NCBI RefSeq assembly: GCF_024362695.1
Contig: NC_065420.1
Location: 3,380,501 to 3,444,500, forward strand
Direction of reading: 5' to 3'
DNA: 64,000 bases
Source of the DNA: Pectinophora gossypiella
Lineage: Eukaryota > Arthropoda > Insecta > Lepidoptera > Gelechiidae
The translations under genes and the position numbers were made by a program. This document shows, piece by piece, positions 41,431 to 51,300 of the stretch. Numbering within the stretch: the first letter of the stretch is position 1; the number at the start of each line of letters is the position of its first letter. The notes below the pieces were generated by a model. It searched no databases. It was given only the letters and a program-made list of their open reading frames with translations, and was not told the DNA's origin.

Positions 41431-42180
41431 AGCGTTAAAGTAAAGCATCCTTTAGCCCGCTGTTTCACAAAATTCGGATGTTTTTGAATCAGTAAGCAAG
41501 TTAACCGTCAAACTCTCTAAGCCTCCACGGCCTTCGGCCAGAATACGTAATGTGATTAACGAGACACTCCCAGAAAGTACCTGTCGAAGTCGAGAGGAGT
41601 AAACAAATGGTACTAAACTGTCAACTCCTGATTGATTGAACCGAAACCTTTATGGCTTCTCTACACAATCGGCGATTTCTGAGGAGCACGGTCGTGTACA
41701 GAGAAATTTAAATTATTCTTTCTTGTAAGTATGTGAAGCTTACTTTATGTAAAAAAGCTTATAATAAGATTAATGATTACCCAAATGATAAAAATGACTG
41801 GTATTAAATGTGTTCCCCTAGTTATTAAATAACTCGTAACGTATAATACCCATTGCTTTAAAAGATGTGTTTCTTGTCACTTCTCCTCAGCCATAACACC
41901 TTGGGAAATGACGTAGATTCAAAAATGTTACATGTCCTTCAACAAGTTTATCCATGATAATAACGTTGAATAAATTATTCTGATTTCTGAATAAAACATT
42001 TGGTGCAGAGTAATGTTCCATTCAGAGAACACCTACAAAATAACAAAAGAAAGTGTTCATTTAATTTATTAATTAATTGAAAACCGGCTCCTATTTCTAC
42101 CTTGTAGACAAACCGTGTACCTGACAGCAATTGGGTCGATCTATCCAGGGGCGTATTTGGTTTGATCCCGTGATCGTTTT
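41431..42180. other. Unassigned stretch
   Basis: No supported feature. 'ctccacggccttcggccag' at 41524-41542 is a small palindrome. Confidence 0.35.
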
Positions 42181-42225
42181 ATCATCATCATCATTAATTT
42201 AAGAGTTACGCTCTTGTAGGTGTGT
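42181..42225. mobile_element. Short LINE end, like the insert in Rep-V
   Basis: (ATC)n plus 'taatttaagagttacgctct' matches 18653-18690. Confidence 0.5.
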
Positions 42226-42235
42226 GGCTCCACCG

Positions 42236-42503
42236 GCCATGGTAGCCCAGTTGGTAGAACGCTTGCCTCTCACTTTTGAGGTCGCAGGTTTGAATCCAGC
42301 ACTGGCCTAAACCATTGTAGAATTTGCTTCCGAACTCACGTTTGGATCACAATTGATTATCACGTGCTCAGAGGTGCCTGCCTATTTCACCTTCGCGGGT
42401 CGGAAGGTCAGACAGGCAGTCGCTTCGGTAAAAAACCTGGTCAAATCTTCAGGTTAGATAGGCGGACCCTGTGAAAAAGGGCATAACGCTAGATGATGTG
42501 CCG
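42236..42503 (+). mobile_element. SINE-C, full length
   Basis: Head 'ggtagcccagttggtagaac', B-box-like 'aggtttgaatcca', body with 'tatcacgtgctcagaggtg', tail 'gggcataacgctagatgatg'. About 60 bp of mid-body are missing. Confidence 0.8.
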
Positions 42504-42559
42504 ATCGATCGATCCCATACATTTCTTATCACTGTCACTGTCGATTGACATAATCGCTT

Positions 42560-42850
42560 GCAACTTCACTGAGGTAAGGCCCATATGTTTTTGGACCTGT
42601 TTGATGAGTTTGCCCCTAGCCCCAGACATTGACGAGGCCTAAGATAGAGCGAGCTCGCCCAGAAGGTGCCTGTTCACTCTGGCCTTGAAAGTACCCGGGT
42701 TACATGCATTAGGAAATACAGAAGACGACAGAGAATTCCACTCCCTAGCAGTGCGCATAATGAAAGACAATGCGAAGCGCTTTGTGCGAATAGTTTGACC
42801 TCTCATAATGACGTATCGTCTAAATCCATGCCTGTAATACCTCCCTAATT
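42560..42850 (-). pseudogene. LINE-7 C-terminal fragment
   Basis: A minus-strand frame from about 42846 to the stop at 42639-42641 reads YRHGFRRYVIMRGQTIRTKR, then RTAREWNSLSSSVFP and GTFKARVNRHLLGELALS. The 'WNSLP..VF' and 'FKxRVNRHL' pattern is the usual C-terminus of CR1/jockey-superfamily LINE proteins. It is 5'-truncated. Confidence 0.8.
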
Positions 42851-43141
42851 ATTTATCAGACTGACAGCACGTGAACAATTGAGAATATATTGAACATAAA
42901 TGGAAATGTTCAAGGCAGCCATTGTGGTAATTTCGTCGCGTTCTGTCTTTTATATTATTAAATGCATACTGTGCTACAGTGTCAGACATGGTCAACATTT
43001 AAGTTGTATGCCTGAGTTTTGATAGTTGTTATGTTATAAGTAACCGTTGAAATAATTATTACGTTTTTACGCTATATTTAAAAAGAGATTTTCTTTCATT
43101 GTCTCGTCATTAGTATAAGAATAGTAAAACCCGTATTTACA
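42851..43141. other. Unassigned stretch
   Basis: No supported feature. Confidence 0.35.
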
Positions 43142-43385
43142 ACATGATTGTCCGAAGAAGTAAAATGATTCCGTGCTTCTACGGCTACAAGCCGGGACCA
43201 AAGTCTTAATGTGCCCTCGGAAGCACGAAATCATTTTACATTTTCGGACAATCAGGTGATTCAAGCCTACGATATCCTTACCAAACAAAGGACAGTCTTA
43301 CAAAGTGATTTCGATCCCATCGGGAATCGAACCCTACGGATCATGGCCCCAATGCTCTAACCAGTTGACCACGAAGGTTGTCTAT
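43142..43385 (-). mobile_element. SINE-B without tail
   Basis: Core 'gtgccctcggaagcacg' and head 'ctaaccagttgaccacgaag' are present. A short piece of SINE-B body in the plus orientation precedes it ('gattgtccgaagaagtaaaa'). Confidence 0.75.
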
Positions 43386-43652
43386 ACTAGGTATATTCGT
43401 TCCAAATACCATATCAATAGTAGCAATTCGTAATTTCCACCTCTAACTATTGATTTTCATTCAAATGTCAACAAAGACTCAATCTTGGTGATCAATAATG
43501 CCTTTACAGCTGCTTACAATAAGCTTCGCAGCATTATGTAGGTACGTGTATGGATTACAGGGCTATTTTTATCGACCATGAAACTTCTATCAAGTAGGTT
43601 TTGGTGTCACGGTTATTGTTGAGCGCCACAACCAATAACATGGGTTATGTAC

Positions 43653-44351
43653 TCAAATTCAAATTCAAAAATATCTTTATTCAGTAGGTAACATAGTTAC
43701 ACTTTGAATCGTCAATTTTTACATAACGAACGTCTCATCCGCCTAAAACTACTGCAGCTTCTCACAACCTGTATAGCCGGGGAAAAGAAGCTGCAAGAAA
43801 AACCTCGGCACAGGGCCCTAGACGTTCTTTAAAAAAATAAAAATAAACATAAAATATTGATATACAATTGAGTAATTTAGCTGCCTTATATCAGTTCTCA
43901 GACAGTTAATCCCATGCATTCATATCTTCTATATAATCACTAACTTTATAATAACCTTTTTTGTAAAGTTTTTGTTTAACTACTGTCTTAAAGCAGTTGA
44001 ATGGCAAATTCTGAATGTCAATGAGAATCTTATTGTAAAAACGTATACATTGCCCCTTAAAAGATATAGATAGATAGATAGATAGATAAAATACTTTATT
44101 GAGCACAATGGACACAAAATACAGAGATAAGGACAACATATACAGAAAAGCACAACAGGCGGCCTTATTGCTCATGCAGCAATTTCTTCCAGGCAACCTT
44201 TATATAGTAGATATAGTAATCTTATGTAATCGACTGACTTGTAAAGCAAGTTTATTTTTATTCCGGGTATTAACAATGTGTCGATCGCTATTTTTTGCAA
44301 ATAATCCTATATGTTTTTTTACATAGATTAAGTTTTCAAAGATATATTGTG
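43653..44351 (-). pseudogene. LINE-1 3' end carrying a nested LINE-2
   Basis: The tail (GAATTT)n, the 3' untranslated region with 'gccctagacgttctttaaaa', and the C-terminal codons ending KVSDYIEDMNAWD (stop 43906-43908) are present. The frame is broken by a LINE-2 fragment at 44070-44208. Confidence 0.85.
44070..44208 (-). mobile_element. LINE-2 3' fragment nested in LINE-1
   Basis: The 139-bp insert is flanked by 'agatatag' (44062-44069 and 44209-44216). It has a (GATA)n tail, 'actttattgagcac' and the hairpin 'attgctcatgcagcaat'. The uninterrupted site is visible at 53790-53800. Confidence 0.85.
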
Positions 44352-44410
44352 TGAATAGTAACCGGGAGCAACGGCAAAGAATACTACGTGGAGAACAGGG
44401 AGCCGCGGTA

Positions 44411-44870
44411 GCCTCAAATTAATGTTATGAACAATAATAGTGATACTAGTATCACTGTTGTCACCATCTTTCATCATCCTCATCATCTCCCTAGCATTGT
44501 CTCGTTTTTCACAGGGTCCGCTTATCTAACCTAAAGATTTGACAGGTCCGGTTTTTTACAGAAGCGACTGCATGTCTGACCTTCCAACCCGCGAAGGGAA
44601 ATCCAGCCCAATACAGGTTAGGTCACATACCTCCGAAAATGCATTTCCCGGGAATATAGATTTCCTTATAATGTGTTCTTTCACCGCTGAGCACGTCATA
44701 ATCATTTATGATCCAAACATGAATTCGAAAATAAATTCGACAATCATTGGTTTAGGCCTGTGTTGGATTCCAACCTGCGACCTCAAAGTAAGAGGCAGCC
44801 GTTCTACCAACTAGGCTATCACGGCTTTCACCATCTAACTAGCCCATGGTTAGATGGTGAGAGCCGTGGT
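44411..44870. repeat. Local duplication, unit 1
   Basis: This unit and 45667-46097 share not only SINE-C but flanking sequence on both sides ('caaattaatgttatgaacaa' at left). They also share private changes inside the SINE ('atagatttccttataatg'). They arose by copying of one locus, not by two insertions. Confidence 0.8.
44483..44828 (-). mobile_element. SINE-C in duplication unit 1
   Basis: Full length with head at right ('aggcagccgttctaccaact'). The 91-codon open frame inside is SINE translation. Confidence 0.85.
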
Positions 44871-44930
44871 AGCCTAGTTGGTAGAACGCTTGCCTCTCAC
44901 TTTGAGATCGCAGGTTCGAATCCTTATGAA
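44868..44930 (+). mobile_element. SINE-C head, inverted against its neighbour
   Basis: 'gccgtggtagcctagttggt' to 'caggttcgaatcc'. With the preceding minus-strand head it forms an inverted repeat of about 33 bp per arm around a 9-bp loop (44806-44881). Confidence 0.8.
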
Positions 44931-44934
44931 ACAT

Positions 44935-45284
44935 CAAACAGCTTTCCAGTTGTACATCATAATGTCCACGGTCAAAGTATTGTAGTTAACTCGCATTGTG
45001 TCGCGAGCTAAACTACAGCATTGATGCGACTTTGCTCGTGTTTTTGTCACGATACAGAACTTTGTGCTAACATACAGCGAGGCGAACTGTAATGCTGTTG
45101 ACACAAAGAATGTTTCTTCACTTCCCTGGAAAGTTTCGTCAGGTACTTAGTGATCGGGGAAAAGGTAAGTGTATCAAGGAAAACGTATACTTATATTTTT
45201 AATTCTTTTCGCGTCTGTAATTTGTTCTGAGCTCACGAGAATCGGACGGATACGACAAAGAAGACTATATAGACTATCTAACCT
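44935..45284. other. Unassigned stretch
   Basis: No supported feature. Confidence 0.35.
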
Positions 45285-45366
45285 TATCTAGCCCACAAGA
45301 TATCCCACTGCTGGGCAAAGGCTTCCCCGTCCTCTTTCCACTTTTCGCGGTTCTACGCTTACTCCG
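45285..45366 (-). mobile_element. LINE/SINE 3' end with 'cccactgctgggc'
   Basis: The reversed 'gcccagcagtggga' hairpin word is typical of the LINE-4 / SINE-B / SINE-D end; the neighbouring 'cctctttccacttttcgcgg' is not shared with them here. Confidence 0.5.
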
Positions 45367-45374
45367 CACATACA

Positions 45375-45457
45375 TATAAATTGCGTCAGAGCAATAAGGC
45401 TGCCTATTTGTTTTATAAATGTAAGTTTTGTTAGTGTGCAATAAAGTATATTTACAC
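45375..45457 (+). mobile_element. LINE-2 3' end
   Basis: 'attgcgtcagagcaataagg' forms a variant of the LINE-2 hairpin, followed by 'gtgtgcaataaagtatattt'. Confidence 0.65.
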
Positions 45458-45666
45458 AGAACTAACCACGAATCATTTCCGGTAGGATTCGATCCAGGGA
45501 CACTACAATGCGGGCGGAAAGCTTGTCCAAAATAGCTAAGTCCATCATTTTTTCAACACAATTCCTCACCAGGTTTTTCATCTCAAAATTCTACCCAGCT
45601 GAACTAATTCTTTGTTTTTGCTTTACTTCCATTTCAGCAGAAAAAACCAACTCATTTTCCCATACT

Positions 45667-46097
45667 GTTGCTCAAATTAATGTTATGAACAATACCAGTA
45701 TCACTATTATCACCATTTTTCATCATCCTCATCTCCCTAAGCATTGTTCCGTTTTTCACAGAGTCCGCTTACCTAACCTAAAAATTTGACAGGTCCGGTT
45801 TTTTACAGAAGCGACTGCATGTCTGACCTTCCAACCCGCGAAGGGAAAACCAGCCCAATACAGGTTAGGTCACATACCTCCGAAAATGCATTTCCCGGGA
45901 ATATAGATTTCCTTATAATGTGTTCCTTCACCGCTGAGCACGTCATAATCATTTATGATCCAAACATGAATTCGAAAACAAATTCGACAATCATTGGTTC
46001 AGGCCTGTGTTGGATTCTAACCTGCGACCTCAAAGTAAGAGGCAGCCGTTCTACCAACTAGGCTATCACGGCTCTCACCATCTCACCATGGGCTATA
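45667..46097. repeat. Local duplication, unit 2
   Basis: Copy of 44411-44870, with a SINE-C at 45729-46076 on the minus strand. It differs by scattered substitutions and by small indels in the left flank. Confidence 0.8.
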
Positions 46098-46430
46098 ACC
46101 ATCTTTCATCATCAACACTATAAAAAAAAACTTCAAATTAGAGACAGATAAGGACAGATTAGTTTAGTTTTAAACTAACTTGCAAGAGCTTTGTATTTAA
46201 CTTGCACAGTTGCAAGTTGAGAATTTGGAGGGTCTTTGTCAGGGATGTTTGATGTCACCGAATTGGATTCAACCAGGATTCTACGAAGGTGCCGCGGTTC
46301 AACAAAGCGCGAGAGGAAATTAATTAGAGAAGCTATATACATATAAAACTAGATATTAAGTTTTCTGGAAATGGATCAGAGTATGAAGAATTGCAATATA
46401 GCTAAATTACTTATTTCCTATTCTTCATTT
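46098..46430. other. Unassigned stretch
   Basis: No supported feature. Confidence 0.35.
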
Positions 46431-46717
46431 ATTTGTTTTCGGTTTCATGTTTGGATCATAAATGATTATCACGTGCTCAGCGGTGAAGGAAAACATCTCA
46501 TGATGTTTTCAAACATCTCATGAGGGTTTACTCATGTAAACCCGTATTCCCAAGAAATGCATGTTCGGAGTTATGTGACCTAACCTGTATTGGGTTGGTT
46601 TTCCGTTCCGGGTTGGAACGTCAGACAGGCAGTCGCTTCTGTAAAACCCGGACCTGTCAAATCTTCAGGTCAGGTAAGCGGACCCTGTGAAAAACGGGAT
46701 ATTGCTATGGAGATGAT
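46431..46717 (+). mobile_element. SINE-C headless
   Basis: From 'tttgttttcggtttcatg' to 'gctatggagatgatgatg'. 'acatctcatga' is locally duplicated near 46492-46520. Confidence 0.75.
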
Positions 46718-46839
46718 GATGACTTATTTCTTATATAAATTGTTGTGCCATAAATTCTTAAAATCAGATAAGATTTTTTTTTTCAATATAGGTTAGTAGT
46801 ACATAGACTTTATTGAAAGTCAAGATTCTATTTTAATTC

Positions 46840-46905
46840 TGCTGTTGTGAGGGTTGTGAGGTCGATAAACACCAGAGGCCTTGACATGGCTTCGGCTATA
46901 ACTAC
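46840..46905 (-). mobile_element. SINE-A tail fragment, decayed
   Basis: 'gttgtgagggttgtgaggtc' and 'ccagaggccttgacatggct' are separated by a deletion. Confidence 0.5.
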
Positions 46906-46918
46906 ATACATCTTTACA

Positions 46919-47195
46919 AGATGCTTCTATGCTGTTCTGGGAGCAAATAAAAAACATAGAACACGTTCAGCTGCTTGTCTTCCCGGGCATGTCGTAAAAA
47001 CCGACAGAGGGATTGCGTCCTCTAACATGATGGACTAATGTTATAGGCGATAGGCTGATCCCTTATCACCATAAGGTTCATCATATCCATCTTAGGACTT
47101 CGTATCAACAGTGGCTGCAAGTTGTCTTTGATTACTTGTGGCTCTGCCCACCCCATTTGGGATTACGGGCGTGACTTTATGTATGTATGTATGTA
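46919..47195 (+). mobile_element. LINE-6 3' end, longest copy
   Basis: From 'gatgcttctatgctgttctg' to 'gggcgtgactttatgtatg', ending in (TATG)n. It is in opposite orientation to the copies at 2757 and 24161. Confidence 0.65.
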
Positions 47196-47318
47196 TCTTT
47201 ACAAGAAAAATATCACCGCTAGAAACTCTTCATTATATTTTCATCATCTTCATAATCAAAATAAAGAGAAAACATTCATTTGTAGACAAAGATACATTAC
47301 ACACAGATGTTACAGGTA

Positions 47319-47455
47319 CAGTCGTGAGTAATATCATGTTCTGACTTTAGAACCCTGTCGCATTATCATATTTGACATTTTCTGAGACTTCCGGTTTAAT
47401 ATGTCAAAAATGTTAATGTGACATGGTGGCTAAGTGTATATTAGTTTCGTGACCA
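47319..47455 (-). mobile_element. MITE-1 copy 6, diverged
   Basis: TA-flanked, with end CAGTCGTGAG and altered interior ('cattttctgagacttccgg'). Confidence 0.75.
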
Positions 47456-47517
47456 TACAACAATAGTAATATCTTGTTTAAAAACCATCAAAACCCTAGA
47501 TGCTTTGTCATCTGCTT

Positions 47518-47850
47518 TTTACGGCCTCTGTGGTCCAGTGGTTGAGCGTTAGACTCACGATCCGGAGGCCCCGGATACGAATCCCGGTAGGGGCATATCA
47601 CAAAAATCACTTTGTGATCCTTAGTTTGGTTAGGACATTACAGGCTGATCACCTGATTGTCCGAAAGTAAGATGATCCGTGCTTCGGAAGGCACGTTAAG
47701 CCGTTGGTTCCGGTTACTATTTACTGATGTAAGTGAGTACGTAATCGTTACATGAGCCATGTCAGGGGCCTTTGGCGGTTCAATTATAACCCTGACACCA
47801 GGGTTGATGAGGTTGGTATTCTACCTCACAACCCACACGATAAGAAGATC
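47518..47850 (+). mobile_element. SINE-A, full length, well preserved
   Basis: Head 'cggcctctgtggtccagtgg', core 'ccgtgcttcggaaggcacg', hairpin 'aaccctgacaccagggtt', tail 'acccacacgataagaag'. Useful as the reference copy in this window. Confidence 0.9.
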
Positions 47851-48469
47851 TGATTTTTACACCTGCATTAAATTTTGTGTCGCGTTACGAGAGGAAAACT
47901 AATTCTTCAAGTTGATAAACATACAGTTGTAGGTATACGGAGGAAATTGGATTTCCTGTCTCCTGTAATGTTGTGAAACTTGTTGGTGTATCCTTTATGA
48001 TGCGAATGGAAGTAGAAAACAAATTGTCTTTGGAACAAGCAGTGTAGTGGCAACATTGAAATTCTTTTTACCAACACAACAAAAGAGAAAATAAGTATTC
48101 GAAATTTAAATTTCCAGATTTTGATAAAGCTGGAAAAAGACTAAAATTAATCGAAAGGTTTTGTACGTGGGTAGTTTTCTAGGTCAAAAATACATGATGA
48201 AATTCTGATTACTAAATAAAGGCAGATCTAAAGGTGAAACAAAACATTTTAATTTTTCTATTTAACTTATTGATGAATATTGGTTGGGCGGGTGTAAAAA
48301 CAAAATTTTAATGGACTGTATAATATATGCGGTTACGATAAATTCGAAATTCAACTGGTATGTCACGCTGGGTGGACTAGTACAAACTGCTGCGGATATG
48401 GAACAAAATAAATAATATAAAGAAAAATTAAATAAGTGCGACAGTTTATCACGTTTTTATTCACTATGA
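47851..48469. other. Unassigned AT-rich stretch
   Basis: No supported feature. Confidence 0.4.
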
Positions 48470-48575
48470 CGTCACAGATTGCTTTTTCATACAAACTCCA
48501 TAGTAATTTCGGGTTTTGGTGTTTATTAAAAAGTAACTGATTTGACTAGTTGGAAACTTGCCTATTCCTCGTCTA
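48470..48575 (-). mobile_element. MITE-4 partial
   Basis: 'aaaaagtaactgatttgact' and 'agttggaaacttgcctattc' are the reversed left end of MITE-4. Confidence 0.65.
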
Positions 48576-48635
48576 TACGCTACCTATATAGCGCAACGCG
48601 TGAAACAAAATTAATCAATTTTCTGTCTAATATTG

Positions 48636-48930
48636 GAGGAGCTCGGTGGCGCAGCGGTTAACGCGCTCCGTCTGCGATTATTGAAGTAAAGCAACTTTCG
48701 CAAAGGCCGGTCATAGGACGGGTGACCACAAAAAAAAATTCATCTCGAGCTCCTCCGTGCTTCGGAAGGCACGTTAAGCCGTTGGTCCCGGCTGCATTAG
48801 CAGTCGTTAATAACTATCAATCCGCACTGGGCCCGCGTGATGGTTTAAGGCCCGATCTCCCTATCCATCCATAGGGAAGGCCCGTGCCCCAGCAGTGGGG
48901 ACGTTAATGGGCTGATGATGATGATAATGC
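48636..48930 (+). mobile_element. SINE-D copy 2
   Basis: It carries 'ggtggcgcagcggttaacgc', the shared core and the tail 'tgatgatgatgat'. Close to copy 1. Confidence 0.85.
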
Positions 48931-49325
48931 GGCATGACATGACATTGAGTCGCCTTCGAGTGCAGATTTTCGACCTCATTTTGATATCTTTAATTCTCAC
49001 GAAGAATGTTCCACAATACATCAGTATCAGTCGAGATTAGCGCCAAATGGCGGGACCAATTGCTTAATATTGAAATTGCAAATTGTTAGATATTATACTA
49101 CATATTCACTACTATTTGATACCTAAACTAAAAAATCGAATACTTTTCTTATTCAAAAAATATACGCGTTAAACACTGGTGGCGCCATCTTGACGTCATC
49201 TCGCTATTATGCAACCCATTTGACGTGTGCTGTCAACTTAATTCTGTCCAATATATTATTATATTATGTATATTGTCCAAAATATTGAGAGTGATTAGCA
49301 TAAACAACAAGAAAGAAAGAAAAGA
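48931..49325. other. Mostly unassigned, with MITE-5-like words
   Basis: At 49187-49255 'tgacgtcatctcgctattat' and 'gtgctgtcaacttaattctg' resemble the MITE-5 interior. Confidence 0.4.
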
Positions 49326-49333
49326 GTGATTAT

Positions 49334-49712
49334 GGCCCCGATTCCTGCAGACACCTCCTAATTTTACTTTAAGTTATACCTGTCATCTTCTTATTCACCG
49401 AAAAGGAAAGAGACGGATGATTGACAGTCGTAAATTTTAGGAAGAATGAGTAAATGAATGATTAACCCGGGCGAATCAAAAAGGTATCTCGCTGGTATGC
49501 GAACCGTTTGACTTGTGCTGTCAGATTAATTCTGTCGGGTTATTGGCCGATGTAAAATGTTTAGACGGTTGTTTTAGATTTCTGCTTAAAATTGACGTGT
49601 GTTCCATAAGTTTTATGTTTATTTTACCTATCTCTTTCTTGTTCAACAAATAAGAAAATGACAGGTATAACTTAAAATAAAATTAGATGGCGTCCGCAGG
49701 ATTTAGCTCCTT
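49334..49712. mobile_element. MITE-5 copy 1
   Basis: The left end 'ttcctgcagacacctcctaa' plus 'aagttatacctgtca' mirrors the right end 'tgacaggtataacttaaaat' plus 'agatggcgtccgcagga'. The interior includes 'aattctgtcgggttattgg'. Other copies: 50327-50662 and 56940-57235. Confidence 0.75.
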
Positions 49713-49717
49713 TATCT

Positions 49718-50178
49718 GCCTAAAATTGACGTGTGTTCCATAAGTTTTATGTTTGTTTTACCTAATAAGTATGTACCTACATGAATCTAAAAACAAAAAT
49801 GAAGTACCGTCTTTTTTACCTTATGATGAAAAAACTGCCTAGAGACAGACTGTCCAATATTTGAACATTCTTAACATTTCTTAGTAAAATCTCTAATAAT
49901 TCCACAAAATGTATGCTGCCCGAGAGGTCAAGTTTGAACAAGAAATTGAACTACAGTATATAAAACTAAATAATTCGCTGCAAAGTTAACAGTTGCAAAT
50001 TAGATCCCACCAAACTTCACGTCAAACTTACCTACGTATTCATCAACTGAAACTTGCCTCAATAGGGATGTTACTTATTCCATAATACGAACAAAATGTC
50101 CGAATATCCAAAAAAACTTTCAAAAACTAAACATTATTGTATAAAACAGATTTAAATTCTTGAGCCAATGGTGCTATA
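49718..50178. other. Unassigned, with a short direct repeat of MITE-5 interior
   Basis: 49718-49765 ('aaaattgacgtgtgttccat') duplicates 49587-49632. The rest holds nothing I can support. Confidence 0.4.
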
Positions 50179-50321
50179 CGGTCACGAGAACTAATATGTA
50201 TACAGTTTGATACCATGTCACATTAATTTTGTTGACAAATTAAACCGTAAGTCATTAAATGTCAAATAATATAATAGTGCGAAATGGTTTTAAAGTGGGT
50301 ACATGATATTACTCATGACTG
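50179..50321 (+). mobile_element. MITE-1 copy 7, oldest-looking
   Basis: TA-flanked, with several substitutions ('gcgaaatggttttaaagtg'). Confidence 0.75.
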
Positions 50322-50326
50322 TACAC

Positions 50327-50662
50327 ACCACCTAAATTTATTTTAAGCTATACCTGTCATTTTATTATCCTTATGCATAAATCACACGTCACAAACACAC
50401 GTCAATTTTATTATGAAATTTACAAACTTTACAACCTTCTCAAAATTTCACATTCGCGAAAATTCCGACCAAATTAAGTTGATAACACACGTCAAATAGG
50501 TTGCATACCAGCGAGATGGCTATGTGATTCGCCTGGGTTATTGTTCATTTTAAATTTCACAGATGTCAATCTTCCGTCCCTTAATCCTTTTCGGCGGATA
50601 AGGAAATGAAGGGTATAAATTAAAATAAAATTAGGAGATGTCTTCTGGAATCGGGGCCTTAA
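50327..50662. mobile_element. MITE-5 copy 2
   Basis: Left 'ttattttaagctatacctgt' and right 'aattaggagatgtcttctgg' plus 'aatcggggcc' are the MITE-5 ends. The interior is reversed relative to copy 1 ('ccagcgagatggctatgtga'). Confidence 0.7.
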
Positions 50663-50999
50663 GGGGCTAATTAATAATAACCTGACCGATCACACGAAAT
50701 AAAAATAAGAGAGTTTATTTTGTAGATTAAGTCAACTGGGAGCGCCGATTCAATTCCCGGTACTGGAGTTTCTCCAATAACTTATTTTTTTCCGTCACAC
50801 CCCAGACACCCCGTACAAAAACCTCATTCTTGCCGTGAGCCGCCTACAGCGTAAGTGTGAGCGAGACAAATTTCACTTGCTGTCCCTTTTACTCCGTAGC
50901 AGCTTATGGCCATGTAAGACTAAAAAAGACCCATAGGGAGTGATACGCCCAATACGATTTGGCGTGAAGCTGAGGGTTTAAGTTATACGTATACAAATC
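50663..50999. other. Unassigned stretch
   Basis: 'gattcaattcccggtactgg' at 50746-50765 is a B-box-like word with no A box or shared body found. Confidence 0.35.
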
Positions 51000-51130
51000 A
51001 AATCAAATGTACTTTATTGCACAGAACTGAATTTCAACAATCAGACATATACATAACACATGAATACAGTACAGTTTGGGCGGCCTTATTGCTGTAGAGC
51101 AATTTCTTCCAAAAAATGATGAAATGCTGT
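51000..51130 (-). mobile_element. LINE-2 3' end
   Basis: 'gtactttattgcacagaac' and hairpin 'attgctgtagagcaat'. Confidence 0.8.
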
Positions 51131-51236
51131 GCCGTTCCCAAGAATGTTTCCCACTTTGGAAATGTTCTCGACAATAAAAAACAGAGTAAGAATTTAAGTA
51201 AACAGAGTTTTAAACCAGACATTTAGGCAGATACAC

Positions 51237-51300
51237 ATACGTACATACCGGGGTAAGCAGGGACTATGGAATTCCATTTGCTTCGATCCTGACAAACGCG
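51237..51300 (-). mobile_element. LINE-5 3' fragment
   Basis: 'accggggtaagcagggacta' and 'tttgcttcgatcctgac'. Confidence 0.65.

Larger units (their letters stand above)
43598..44375 (-). mobile_element. SINE-A interrupted by LINE-1
   Basis: SINE-A tail sequence at 43598-43652 ('ggttattgttgagcgccaca') resumes as 'agtaaccgggagcaacggc' at 44357-44375. The intervening sequence is LINE-1. About 25 bp of SINE-A are missing at the junction. Confidence 0.65.

Noticed and set aside
44539..46061. Two similar 91-codon frames that look like a conserved small protein family
   Set aside because: They are translations of antisense SINE-C in a duplicated segment; the same peptide pieces appear from other SINE-C copies, for example 62772-62993.
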